A stretch of DNA of 64,000 bases, taken from contig NZ_MBDL01000001.1 of the NCBI RefSeq assembly GCF_001707755.1, positions 496,001 to 560,000 on the forward strand. The letters run 5' to 3'. The notes beneath the pieces were generated by a model, which worked only from the letters and a program-made list of their open reading frames with translations, searched no databases and was not told the DNA's origin. The position numbers and the translations under genes were made by a program. This DNA comes from Acinetobacter celticus (GTDB lineage Bacteria > Pseudomonadota > Gammaproteobacteria > Pseudomonadales > Moraxellaceae). This document shows, in pieces, positions 53,797 through 62,315 of the stretch (within the stretch, counting starts at the first letter, position 1; each line of letters starts with the position of its first letter).

Positions 53797-54621
53797 TTAC
53801 CATGACAATTTGTACTGATCCAATTCATGTGGAATCACGTCAGCATGTTCTTGAAAATCTCGCAAAATATCATTTTTAATCGAGGCCAAACGGTAATCTT
53901 CACGCTTACGCGGTCGTTCTAAATGCACAGGAACAATCCGTTTAATCCGCCCGGGATGCGGTTGCATCACCACCACCCGATCCCCTAAAAGCACAGCTTC
54001 TTCTACATCATGGGTCACTAAAATGGTGGTGATTTTTTCAGACTGCCAAATACGTTGTAGCTCTTGTTGTAAATTGGCACGGGTTAAGGCATCTAGTGCC
54101 CCAAAAGGCTCATCCAACAGCAAAATTTGTGGACGATTCACCAAACTACGGGCAATCGCCACGCGCTGACTCATGCCTCCAGACAATTGGCTTGGATAGG
54201 CTTTTTTGAATGCACTGAGTTGTACCAAATTAAGGTGATAATCAATTAATTCCTGCTTTTCAGTTTTAGACAGTGGACTCTTTTCAAGTGCTAACGCCAC
54301 ATTCTGTTCGACATTCAGCCATGGAAAGAGTCGGTGATCTTGAAAAACAATACCGCGGTCTAAACTGGTACCTTGAATGGGCTGACCATCAATTAAAATA
54401 CGGCCTTGAAAGTCTGCATCCAAACCCACCAATAAGCGCAAGAGCGTTGATTTTCCGCAACCACTGTTGCCCACAATACTAATAAACTCACCTGGCTGAA
54501 TATTTAAATTAATCTGCTCAAGCACTTGTAAGTCTTCTCCCGCATGGGGGAAAAATTTATCTAATTTCTGAATCTCAACATGACCCAAAATATTGACTGG
54601 CTGATTCATTTGATACCTCAA
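53797..54621 (-). CDS. Sulfonate/sulfate-ester ABC transporter ATP-binding protein
   Basis: 274 residues of the nitrate/taurine/sulfonate (SsuB/TauB) branch. Walker A GNSGCGKST, signature LSGGMSQR and Walker B ILLLDEPFGALD are intact. The start overlaps the stop of the permease gene by 4 bp (ATGA), a sign of tight coupling. It powers uptake through the two permeases upstream. AtsC or SsuB could be its name; sequence alone does not decide. Confidence 0.9.
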   Translation of the reverse strand: MRYQMNQPVNILGHVEIQKLDKFFPHAGEDLQVLEQINLNIQPGEFISIVGNSGCGKSTLLRLLVGLDADFQGRILIDGQPIQGTSLDRGIVFQDHRLFPWLNVEQNVALALEKSPLSKTEKQELIDYHLNLVQLSAFKKAYPSQLSGGMSQRVAIARSLVNRPQILLLDEPFGALDALTRANLQQELQRIWQSEKITTILVTHDVEEAVLLGDRVVVMQPHPGRIKRIVPVHLERPRKREDYRLASIKNDILRDFQEHADVIPHELDQYKLSW

Positions 54622-55385
54622 GTTTTTTTATTCACGGCCTGACGCCAGCGTAAATTATAATTTTCGAAAAACTGAGCTGCTTTGGAAAATAGCAACCCTA
54701 CTACCGCAATCACGGCCATGCCATACAATACGACTTCCATTTTAAATAAATTCTGCCCGTCCAAAATTGGGTTCACTACACCAACGGCCGAGACAAAGAA
54801 ATATTCTGCGCCCACGGTGGCTACCCAAGAAAACACCAACGCAATATTTAAGCCTGCAAAAATACTCGGGGCTGCTGCCGGTAAAATGACTTTAAAGAAG
54901 GTGCTGACAGGACTCAATTGGAAAATCTGTGCCACTTCCTTAATTTTATTGGGCACATTTTTTACTCCATCATAGGTATTAAAAAACACGGGATAGAACA
55001 CCACCAAAGCAATGAAAATCACTTTGGATAATTCACCATGACCAAACCACATGATCATAAGAGGAATCCATGCAAAAACCGCGACATGCTTAATGGCATT
55101 TAAGGTCGGTGAGAAAAACCGATCTAGCCAGACATTTAAACCCAATAGTAGGCCCAAACCAGCACCAATCACGCCACCCACAATAAAACCTGTGGTATTG
55201 CGCAACAAACTGGCAATCACATTTTCATATAGTTCACCAGATTGAAGCCCGTCTAAAAATGCCAGCCAAACCTGTTTCGGTAGGGGTAATAGTGCAGGGT
55301 CGATCCATTGCTTTACTGTTACCCATGACCACAACCCAAATAAAATCAGTGGAATCACTGCACCACGGTAATCAAGTTTTTTCAT
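54618..55385 (-). CDS. ABC transporter permease, second subunit
   Basis: 255 residues with six membrane helices and the BPD_transp_1 fold; the EAA-type loop reads IKEVAQIFQLSPVSTFFKVI, then LPAAAPSIFAGL. It belongs to the SsuC/TauC family. It overlaps the ATPase gene by 4 bp and lies 12 bp after the first permease gene. Having two different permease genes implies a heterodimeric channel; in Pseudomonas putida AtsB both halves are fused in one protein. Confidence 0.88.
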   Translation of the reverse strand: MKKLDYRGAVIPLILFGLWSWVTVKQWIDPALLPLPKQVWLAFLDGLQSGELYENVIASLLRNTTGFIVGGVIGAGLGLLLGLNVWLDRFFSPTLNAIKHVAVFAWIPLMIMWFGHGELSKVIFIALVVFYPVFFNTYDGVKNVPNKIKEVAQIFQLSPVSTFFKVILPAAAPSIFAGLNIALVFSWVATVGAEYFFVSAVGVVNPILDGQNLFKMEVVLYGMAVIAVVGLLFSKAAQFFENYNLRWRQAVNKKT

Positions 55386-55397
55386 TCACTCACCTGT

Positions 55398-56243
55398 TTA
55401 TTGGGCTTTGTCCCAGCCACGAAATTGTTTTTGTAAAAGGCTGATTAACACATCAAAACCAAAACCCACCAAACCAATCACAATGACTGTGGCCATGACA
55501 ACATCTAGCTGGAAAATTTGACGGCCATAGACCATGACATAGCCGATGCCTTCACTAGATGCCAAGAGTTCTACCGCCACCAACGCGCCCCATGCACTGG
55601 CCAACGATAAGCGCAAGCCACCAATAAAACTTAAAAATGCACCCGGTAAAACCAAGTTTTTAAACTTTGACCAGGTGCCCAATTGATAGACCTGCGCCAC
55701 TTCAGTTAAGGGCTGTGGAATATTACGAACCCCTTTAAAGACATTAATGGTCATCGGCACCAACGCCGCTTTGGCGATCAGGATAATTTTTAAAGCTTCG
55801 TCAATTCCGACCACTAAAATCAGTAAGGGAATCCAGCCGACAATTGGCACCAAATTAATGACTTTAAAGGTTGGCCAAATATAGGCTTCGGCGCGACGCG
55901 ATAAACCCATCGTCAAACCCAAAACTATGGCCAGCAAGATGCCTGCGCTGAATCCATATGCAATACGAGTTAAACTGACCCGAAGATTGCTCCATAACTC
56001 ACCGCTACTGTATAAATCCTTCAACGCTGTCCAGACCAATTCGGGCGCAGGTAACAACAACGGATTCACCCAGTTTTTTGCCACAGAAACCTGCCACAAC
56101 CAAAGCAACGCAAGAGGGAAAATAAGGCCAACGCCCCACTGTACTATGTGACTTTGCCTCAGCCATGCCCCAATAGTTTGGGTGCTTTGTACCGTGGATT
56201 GCGGTTCTGATTTAGCCACACCGAATTCAAGTTCTTGTAACAT
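55398..56243 (-). CDS. ABC transporter permease, first subunit
   Basis: 281 residues from the ATG at 56243 (MLQELEFGVAKSEPQ), which has an AAGGAG ribosome site; a longer frame begins at 56303 inside the binding-protein gene and is not needed. Six membrane helices, with the coupling loop LTEVAQVYQLGTWSKFKNLV, then LPGAFLSFIGGL. Paralogue of the other permease. It follows the binding-protein gene by 29 bp. Confidence 0.88.
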   Translation of the reverse strand: MLQELEFGVAKSEPQSTVQSTQTIGAWLRQSHIVQWGVGLIFPLALLWLWQVSVAKNWVNPLLLPAPELVWTALKDLYSSGELWSNLRVSLTRIAYGFSAGILLAIVLGLTMGLSRRAEAYIWPTFKVINLVPIVGWIPLLILVVGIDEALKIILIAKAALVPMTINVFKGVRNIPQPLTEVAQVYQLGTWSKFKNLVLPGAFLSFIGGLRLSLASAWGALVAVELLASSEGIGYVMVYGRQIFQLDVVMATVIVIGLVGFGFDVLISLLQKQFRGWDKAQ

Positions 56244-56272
56244 CTGTTCCGCTCCTTTCGCAGGCCAATGGC

Positions 56273-57340
56273 TTATTTTCCACTGGCATTTAAAGGCGTC
56301 CAAAAATTCTGTAAGTTTTGGCTCTTTAACGCATTATTGACATATTTCGGCTCAATCCAGCTGTCGACATCAATCGTGCCTCGGATGAGTTTCAAGTCCT
56401 GTCCTGCTTTCAGCTTTTGCTTAATTAAAGACACGTTATAAGCATCAAGAATCGGTGCGCTGTGCGCTTTTAAATCGACACCTGAATTGGCACGAACAAA
56501 GGTGTTATAAGACAATCCCGATTTCGACCACAATTTAAATAATGCTTCACGGTTACTGGCTTGGCTTTCCCATGCGGCCTGTTTGACCAGTACATTTACG
56601 ACACGCTGTACAGTTTCAGGATATTTTTGTTCAAACTTAGAACTCACCAAAATGTAGCCTGAACTTTGTAGCTGGCTCGGCTCTTTTTTCGAACTGTAAA
56701 TGATTTTCGCAATACCGCGGTCAACCACTGGAAATATCGACTGATTAGTGAAAATGGCATCGACATCCCCACTGGCTAAAGCGGCATATCCCACAGGGCC
56801 ATCGACATTAACAAAACGGAAGTCTTTTTCAGTTAAGCCATATTTTTTGATGATTTGATACAGTCCGAGATGAATACTGGTACCGCGAAAGAAACCGATC
56901 CGCTTGCCTTTCAAATCAGCCCATGTCTTCGCTTGAGAATCTGGGGCGACGGCCAAATAGGTATTATCATGTGAACCGCCGACTGCAATCAATTTAGTAT
57001 CTAGGCGACTGGCCTTGCCTATCAGTGTCGGCAAATCTCCTAACCACGTAATATCAACTAAACCATTGGCATAGGATTCATTAATGGCAGGACCTGCACC
57101 TTTAAAGTTATTCCACTGCACTTTAATGCCATCTTTTTGGAATTCTTTTTCAATTAAGCCCAAGGTTTGCGTGGTGGCATAATAACTACCATACCCCACG
57201 GGACGGTTACCACTGCCAACATAAGGTGATGCCAAACGAATCACACTGGGCTTTGCTTCGGTAGCCATCACCTGTACAGCAGGCACCAAAGTGGCTGCAA
57301 CAACAACACCTGTAAATAAAATCTTAGTCCACTTGTACAT
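56273..57340 (-). CDS. Sulfonate/sulfate-ester-binding periplasmic protein (SsuA/AtsR-like)
   Basis: 355 residues with a signal peptide (MYKWTKILFTGVVVAATLVP... ending QVMATEA). The two-lobed NMT1/SsuA-type fold is suggested by GLVDITWLGDLPTLIGKASR, AVAPDSQAKTWADLKGKRIG and ALASGDVDAIFTNQSIFP. The nearby AtsK-like dioxygenase suggests sulfate esters rather than taurine as ligand, but sulfonates remain possible. It captures the substrate in the periplasm for the two permeases. Confidence 0.87.
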   Translation of the reverse strand: MYKWTKILFTGVVVAATLVPAVQVMATEAKPSVIRLASPYVGSGNRPVGYGSYYATTQTLGLIEKEFQKDGIKVQWNNFKGAGPAINESYANGLVDITWLGDLPTLIGKASRLDTKLIAVGGSHDNTYLAVAPDSQAKTWADLKGKRIGFFRGTSIHLGLYQIIKKYGLTEKDFRFVNVDGPVGYAALASGDVDAIFTNQSIFPVVDRGIAKIIYSSKKEPSQLQSSGYILVSSKFEQKYPETVQRVVNVLVKQAAWESQASNREALFKLWSKSGLSYNTFVRANSGVDLKAHSAPILDAYNVSLIKQKLKAGQDLKLIRGTIDVDSWIEPKYVNNALKSQNLQNFWTPLNASGK

Positions 57341-57373
57341 CTCTAACTTTCCTCTGAATTTGATTTTTAAAAT

Positions 57374-58855
57374 TTAGAAACCGTATTGAAGCTGTGCGAC
57401 CAGCTCGTTATATGTCTTATTGGTAATTTCATTATTGACGCGGTTTACATTCACTTGTAACTTGGTGGTTTCTGCAAAAAATGCATTCAGCCCTAAGCTG
57501 TGAATATCAATGGTTTGATTCGATGCATTGGTGTCACGATCAATACTGTCAAAGCGGTAAAACGCTTGATAAGACTTTGGCCACCAGTCGTCATAGCGAC
57601 CTTGGTTACGAAACCCTTTGACAAATTGTTCACCAAAATTCCAAAACAATGTGCCGGTATGTGATTCACTTTCGCGCGTATACACCGTTGCCGTTGAATT
57701 GCTATAGGTCTCATCTTCACCTTGTACATATTCATAGGTGGCGCCAAAAGGATGATGGTTATAATAAATATCAAAACCTTTCCGTAACACATCGCCTTTG
57801 CCAGCAAAAGATGCTGAAACACCTGAGGTATCAAACAAATTGCTCTTGCCTTGATACCATGACACGCCAAAACTCAGTTCACGCAACCATGAGTTGTATT
57901 GCGCAGGCAAGGTATAGCGCAGGCGACCAATAAAGTTTTTATCGTCATTGTCATCCGACTTATTGGCGCCATTACCATTCACTAAACCAAAGGCATAACT
58001 GATCATTGGCGAACGGTAGTTGTAGCCATAATCGACCGTTGGTAAGGCATCACCACGGACAATTAGCCCGACTTCACGCAGTGCCAAGCCATAGCCATAG
58101 CCAGGCAAACTAAATAAGGCATTGTTGATGGTCGGTTTTAAATCTTCCGTGGCTTGTACTTCTTGTCCAAAAGGCAATAACTGTTGCCCCAAAGTCACAG
58201 TCAAACGCCCTGTATCTGCACTGAAAGTTGGAAGTACGTTATAAATCAGCTGCGCATCTAATAAATTCAGATAACTATTATTGGTTCCTGTTTGTGGCGA
58301 AGTTCCGAAACGCAAATTAAAATCTAGGTTTTTTCCCTGTTCATAATCTTTAAACAGGTTCCCTGCAAAGCCAATTTGTACTGCACCTAAATCAAACGAT
58401 GAACGACGATTATTCACCGCAGAACCCGTATTTTGACCTTGCGGTTGTACCACTTGGGGTTCATCGATATAAGATGCTTTGGCCTGCACCACTCCATTAA
58501 TCAGCAATTGACGGGTGGATAATGCTGTTTTGGTATCACGTTCACGTTGGACTTGGTATTTATAGTTTTCAATATCACTCTGTAGCCCTTGCAATTCTGC
58601 TCGGGTCACAAAGCTTTGATCATCTTCCCCTTCTGATGCCAATTCAGCATCCACACTGTCGGCATCAGCTGACACGGCTACTATTTGGCTCTGCCCCTGT
58701 ATACGGCTCAACTCAGTCTTCAATTGCTTAAGTGACTGCTCAAGCTGGCTGACTTGTTGCTGTAACTGCGCGACATCTGTATCTGCATGGCTTATAGCAA
58801 TGCTGGCACTCAGTAAGGTCAATACACCTGCACTTTTTGTTATAAATTTTTTCAT
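57374..58855 (-). CDS. Outer-membrane porin with N-terminal coiled coil
   Basis: 493 residues from the ATG at 58855 (MKKFITKSAGVLTLLSASIA, signal peptide ending SHA). The longer frame from 58891 overlaps the Mop gene and is rejected. Mature residues about 1-45 form heptads (QLQQQVSQLEQSLKQLKTEL), as in trimeric OprO/OprP-like and related porins. The rest is a beta barrel ending VAQLQYGF with C-terminal Phe. It may let sulfate esters or sulfonates cross the outer membrane, since it lies between the Mop gene and the binding-protein gene, 33 bp from the latter. Confidence 0.83.
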   Translation of the reverse strand: MKKFITKSAGVLTLLSASIAISHADTDVAQLQQQVSQLEQSLKQLKTELSRIQGQSQIVAVSADADSVDAELASEGEDDQSFVTRAELQGLQSDIENYKYQVQRERDTKTALSTRQLLINGVVQAKASYIDEPQVVQPQGQNTGSAVNNRRSSFDLGAVQIGFAGNLFKDYEQGKNLDFNLRFGTSPQTGTNNSYLNLLDAQLIYNVLPTFSADTGRLTVTLGQQLLPFGQEVQATEDLKPTINNALFSLPGYGYGLALREVGLIVRGDALPTVDYGYNYRSPMISYAFGLVNGNGANKSDDNDDKNFIGRLRYTLPAQYNSWLRELSFGVSWYQGKSNLFDTSGVSASFAGKGDVLRKGFDIYYNHHPFGATYEYVQGEDETYSNSTATVYTRESESHTGTLFWNFGEQFVKGFRNQGRYDDWWPKSYQAFYRFDSIDRDTNASNQTIDIHSLGLNAFFAETTKLQVNVNRVNNEITNKTYNELVAQLQYGF

Positions 58856-58868
58856 GGAAACGGTGCAC

Positions 58869-59138
58869 CTACAGCTTGGCAAGTGACACATCGGTCGATT
58901 TAATCAGCACAATCACTTGACTGCCGACCTGTAAATCCAATTCTTCAACTGAACGAGTGGTTATGACGGAAGTAAAAACACCCGATGCTGTCACGACATC
59001 CACTTCAGAAACTACATCTCCTTTGACAATTTCCTGAATAGTGCCTTTAATTTGATTACGTACATTAATAGATTGAATAGTCATTTTAAATTCCTGATTT
59101 TTTGTTAGAAACCAATATGACCTATTTACTAAACCCAT
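58869..59138 (-). CDS. ssuF: SsuF-like molybdopterin-binding (TOBE/Mop) protein
   Basis: 89 residues, or about 71 from the second ATG at 59084 (MTIQSINVRNQIKGTIQEIV). A single TOBE/Mop domain is seen: NQIKGTIQEIVKGDVVSEVD, then VITTRSVEELDLQVGSQVIV and LIKSTDVSLAKL. Mop proteins bind molybdate or molybdopterin. In Pseudomonas putida the equivalent SsuF is needed for growth on sulfonates, and its presence here supports a sulfur-scavenging role for this cluster. The start at 59084 has the better ribosome site (AGGAATTTAAA). It is the first gene of the transport operon, 29-83 bp downstream of a perfect palindrome. Confidence 0.82.
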   Translation of the reverse strand: MGLVNRSYWFLTKNQEFKMTIQSINVRNQIKGTIQEIVKGDVVSEVDVVTASGVFTSVITTRSVEELDLQVGSQVIVLIKSTDVSLAKL

Positions 59139-59166
59139 AAAAATAATATAATTTGATTTTTATATC

Positions 59167-59182
59167 TGATTTTATAAAATCA
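59167..59182. promoter_or_regulatory. Palindromic operator candidate for the Crp/Fnr regulator
   Basis: TGATTTTATAAAATCA is a perfect 16-bp palindrome upstream of the Mop-porin-ABC operon. Half-site spacing (TGATT-N6-AATCA) equals that of CRP sites (TGTGA-N6-TCACA). The gene for a Crp/Fnr-type regulator ends 13 bp upstream. Confidence 0.65.
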
Positions 59183-59194
59183 TAAAAAGTGATT

Positions 59195-59893
59195 TTAAAT
59201 TCTATTTATCTGATATTTCAAATATTCATAATTTTTAATAATAATATTTTCATACTGCCAAAAAATCACATCCTGAGAAGTTAAACTCTTAATCTCTTTA
59301 TTAATGGTTTGCCTAGAAGAAGATAATAAATCAGCCAAATCATGCTGTGAAATTTTCAATCTAATTTCGGTACCTAAAGGATGCTTTTGACCATATTGAT
59401 GAGACAAGTCGAGTAAGGTTTTACAAATTTTTTGGTGCAAATTAGCAACTTGCAAAAACTTCATTTGCTGTAAAAGATATTGCATGCGCAGGCTCAAAAT
59501 ATCTAAAGCATCTTGCTTTAAAGCATTGTTATTACCAATTTCTTTTGAAAAAATAGCGATCGGAATATGCAAGATTTTAACTTGATTAAACGCATAATAA
59601 TCATAATCAATGACCTGTTCATTGATACACGCCAGTAAATTAATCGGACTTTTTTCTGAAAAATAATTAAAGGCATGAAAACGACCCGATGGACTTAAAT
59701 ATCCAATTTGGATAATTCCATCGAGTAAAATATAAACAGCATCTCTACAATTTTCTTTGTTTAATATTAAATCACCTTTTTGATATTTTTTTATAAATGA
59801 CATTTTTAAAATAAAATTAATTTCATGCTCAGATAAATTTTTAAATATATTTTTTAAAACCTGACCATTCGTCTGATCTTTTAAATCATGCAT
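59195..59893 (-). CDS. Crp/Fnr-family transcriptional regulator
   Basis: 232 residues. Residues about 15-130 form a cyclic-nucleotide-binding-type beta roll (KGDLILNKENCRDAVYILLD, split before GIIQIGYLSPSGR). The helix-turn-helix is about 175-210 (SQHDLADLLSSSRQTINKEI). It lacks the N-terminal cysteine cluster of FNR and the full set of cAMP ligands of CRP, so the signal is unknown. Codon use is more AT-rich than its neighbours. It lies directly upstream of the Mop operon and downstream of the dioxygenase gene, with palindromes on both sides. It is a likely activator of sulfur-source genes, an unusual type of regulator for this role. Confidence 0.85.
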   Translation of the reverse strand: MHDLKDQTNGQVLKNIFKNLSEHEINFILKMSFIKKYQKGDLILNKENCRDAVYILLDGIIQIGYLSPSGRFHAFNYFSEKSPINLLACINEQVIDYDYYAFNQVKILHIPIAIFSKEIGNNNALKQDALDILSLRMQYLLQQMKFLQVANLHQKICKTLLDLSHQYGQKHPLGTEIRLKISQHDLADLLSSSRQTINKEIKSLTSQDVIFWQYENIIIKNYEYLKYQINRI

Positions 59894-59904
59894 TTTGATT
59901 ATTC

Positions 59905-59941
59905 ATCCATCTAATACTTTTAATATGCATATTAGATGGAT
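59905..59941. repeat. 12-bp perfect inverted repeat upstream of the Crp/Fnr gene
   Basis: ATCCATCTAATA at 59905-59916 and TATTAGATGGAT at 59930-59941, separated by 13 bases. The inner part also contains the palindrome AATATGCATATT. It lies 11 bp before the regulator start and 78 bp after the dioxygenase stop. No T run follows on either strand, so an operator or RNA hairpin is more likely than a terminator. Confidence 0.75.
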
Positions 59942-60018
59942 TATTTTGGACAGACGAATCATTTATTCTTCATTGGTTTTCGCTTTATCTGCAAAGCTTG
60001 TCAATGAATCTGCTTTTA

Positions 60019-60960
60019 TTATGAAACTTTTTTATAAGCGCCTTCAGCTACAACATAACGGAAATCCGATACATCACGCTTTACGTCTTTACGAATGACT
60101 TGACTCAATTGACCATCAACACCGACTGGAATATCGCCTTCCAAAGTGACACGACGCACCACACGGTGCTGATCACCATAATCATTAATTGCACGGTGCT
60201 GCGTTGCGCGGTTATCCCAAATGGCAACGTCACCTGCTTCCCAGCGCCAGCTGACAATATTTTCCAACTTTTCGACATAGTTCTGAAATAAGTCAAATAA
60301 ACGGCGTGAATCTGCGGCACTATAGCCGACAAATTTTTTGAAGAAATGTCCGAGTAATAAAGTCTTTTCACCCGTTTCTGGATGTACACGCACCAAAGGA
60401 TGCTCCGTTTCATATTCAGTCGAATTAAAAAAATCTTTATATTTTGCCAACACTTCAGCAGGTACACTGGCTTTGGCAGCATAATCATAATTGTTGCTAT
60501 GAATGGCTCTTAAGCTGTCTGCCAAAGTTTTTAACTCTTCTGGCAAATCATTATATGCCGTCGTGGTATTGGCCCAAACGGTGTTTCCCCCGACTTCTGG
60601 TGCAACAATACTGCGTAAGATTGACGCTTTTGGATAGGCATCTAAAAAAGTAATGTCGGTATGCCAACTGTCTGCACGTGCGCCACGCGAATCAAGTTCT
60701 AAAATGTGATTAGACCCTTGCTTGACAGGAACAGTCGGATGATTCAATGGTGTACCCAAACGGGTAGCAAAAGCTTCTTGCTCGGTATCATCTAAATGTG
60801 ACTGATTTTTAAAGAAAATTGCTTTATGTATCAGCAGTGCCTGATTAATTTCTTGCACCACAGCATCGTCAAGTTTTGAAGATAACGTTACGCCTTCAAT
60901 CACTGCACCAATGCGACCATTTACTGGCTTAACTTGAATGTGTTGATATTGCTTGCTCAT
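60019..60960 (-). CDS. atsK: TauD/TfdA dioxygenase, AtsK-like alkylsulfatase
   Basis: 313 residues from the ATG at 60960 (MSKQYQHIQV); the GTG at 60966 is too close to the GAGGG ribosome site. It is an Fe(II)/2-oxoglutarate dioxygenase: metal ligands H-x-D in SWHTDITFLDAYP, distal His in ATQHRAINDYG and the 2-oxoglutarate Arg in HRVVRRVTLEG. Motifs HPTVPV, FLDAYPKASILRS and VWANTTTAYNDLP resemble AtsK of Pseudomonas putida, which cleaves medium-chain alkyl sulfates to aldehyde and sulfate. TauD (taurine) is the alternative. It supplies sulfur to the cell from the substrate imported by the adjacent ABC system. Confidence 0.82.
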   Translation of the reverse strand: MSKQYQHIQVKPVNGRIGAVIEGVTLSSKLDDAVVQEINQALLIHKAIFFKNQSHLDDTEQEAFATRLGTPLNHPTVPVKQGSNHILELDSRGARADSWHTDITFLDAYPKASILRSIVAPEVGGNTVWANTTTAYNDLPEELKTLADSLRAIHSNNYDYAAKASVPAEVLAKYKDFFNSTEYETEHPLVRVHPETGEKTLLLGHFFKKFVGYSAADSRRLFDLFQNYVEKLENIVSWRWEAGDVAIWDNRATQHRAINDYGDQHRVVRRVTLEGDIPVGVDGQLSQVIRKDVKRDVSDFRYVVAEGAYKKVS

Positions 60961-61240
60961 GATCACGCCCTCATATATTGATATTGGATAGACTGGTTGT
61001 CTGTGAAGTCATCATGAACAATTTACTTATTCAAATCTGTCAAAAAATTGACATTCTTATACTGCATTTTAGATATATAAAAATTAAAAACAGCATTAAG
61101 CCCCCAAAGGAATGACCATACGATGCGGATAAAATTATCACCAAATGACTTCAATACGTCATTTTGTACCGTATCTAAGGCTTTTATTTTCCAATAAAAA
61201 AGCCCGCATCATGCGGACTCTTCTTTTACACCAAAACAGT
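60961..61240. other. Intergenic region upstream of the dioxygenase
   Basis: It holds the perfect inverted repeat TGTCAA-AAAA-TTGACA (61038-61053), about 78 bp before the dioxygenase start, and the terminator of the dehydrogenase gene at 61195-61221. No gene is seen. Confidence 0.55.
61195..61221 (-). terminator. Terminator of the dehydrogenase gene
   Basis: On the minus strand AGTCCGCA-TGA-TGCGGGCT forms an 8-bp stem (one T-G pair) followed by TTTTTTA, 20 bp after the stop. Confidence 0.85.
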
Positions 61241-62083
61241 TTATTTTCCTTTTCCTTGACTCCATTTCGTCGCCAAGGCGGTGACTTTCTGATAGCCCGT
61301 CGGTAAAATCCTCTGGATTAAATCTAAAGTTTTGGCATCGTTACCAATCAATAAACGGCGTTTATCTTTTTGTACCGCTTCTAAAATTTGGCGGGCCGCT
61401 TCTTCAGGCGGGCAACGTAATAATTTATTAAACGTCTGGGCTGATTTTTCAGGGTTCATGCCCAAAGTACGCAAACTATCATTCATTTTGGCTGCATTGG
61501 CAATATTGGTACGAATCCCGCCTGGATGCACACACAGCGCGCTCACACCACAGTTTTCCATGTCCAATTCCTGACGTAAAGACTCTGTAAAACCCCGCAC
61601 TGCAAATTTGGTCGCGTTATACGCCGACTGCGTCGGTTGCGCAGTCAAACCAAACAAACTTGAAATATTAATAATATGGCCTTCACCTGACTTTTTAATC
61701 AGGGGCAAAAATTCTTTGGTGCCGTACACCACGCCCCAAAAGTTAATATTTACAATCCATTCCAATTCTTCATAACTTGCACCTTCTACTGTTGAACCCA
61801 ACGCCACGCCTGCATTATTAAAAATCATATGGACTGAACTGTGATTCTGTACGGTGTCCTGTGCCCAAGCACGCATTTCTTCCAAATTCGCCACATTCAC
61901 TTTTTGGGTTGTGACCCGCACATTACTACCTTTAACCAGTTCTGCTGTTTGGGCCAAACCTTGCTCATTGACATCACTTAATGACAAATGGCAACCCTGT
62001 TTTGCCAATAATACCGCCAACTGCTGACCAATGCCTGAACCTGCTCCAGTAATTGCGGCCACTTTATTTTTAAAATTTTTCAT
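61241..62083 (-). CDS. Short-chain dehydrogenase/reductase
   Basis: 280 residues from the ATG at 62083 (MKNFKNKVAAITGAGSGIGQ); an AAGGA ribosome site lies 7-8 bases upstream, and the longer frame from 62134 is not needed. Classical SDR: cofactor motif TGAGSGIG near the N-terminus, NNAG (in IFNNAGVALGS), catalytic Ser in NISSLFG and Tyr-Lys in SAYNATKFAVRG. The cofactor preference is unclear. The substrate is unknown; the family oxidises or reduces alcohols and ketones. It is divergent from a TetR regulator gene and controlled by a promoter overlapped by a perfect palindrome. Confidence 0.9.
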   Translation of the reverse strand: MKNFKNKVAAITGAGSGIGQQLAVLLAKQGCHLSLSDVNEQGLAQTAELVKGSNVRVTTQKVNVANLEEMRAWAQDTVQNHSSVHMIFNNAGVALGSTVEGASYEELEWIVNINFWGVVYGTKEFLPLIKKSGEGHIINISSLFGLTAQPTQSAYNATKFAVRGFTESLRQELDMENCGVSALCVHPGGIRTNIANAAKMNDSLRTLGMNPEKSAQTFNKLLRCPPEEAARQILEAVQKDKRRLLIGNDAKTLDLIQRILPTGYQKVTALATKWSQGKGK

Positions 62084-62172
62084 TGTTTTTTCCTTTGGCT
62101 TAAACCAGTGATCCGCTTCACGCTTCAGCACCATGCATTTACTGCACTATTTTTATTGCAGTTCTGGCCTCC

Positions 62173-62201
62173 AATATAGTTTTGACAATACACATTGTCA
62201 A
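62173..62201 (-). promoter_or_regulatory. Promoter and TetR operator of the dehydrogenase gene
   Basis: The perfect inverted repeat TTGACAAT-ACAC-ATTGTCAA (62182-62201) overlaps a near-ideal sigma-70 promoter for the minus strand: TTGACA (62201-62196), a 17-bp spacer and TATATT (62178-62173). A repressor bound there would hide the -35. The TetR gene starts 115 bp away. Confidence 0.8.
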
Positions 62202-62315
62202 TATCATCTTGGGACTGAACAATCACAGGGACTTTCAAAGCAAATGGCATAGGTCTTTGTCACATTTATTGTTAATATACCAACAGACATCGCACCCAGT
62301 TGGCTTACGTTTTAT

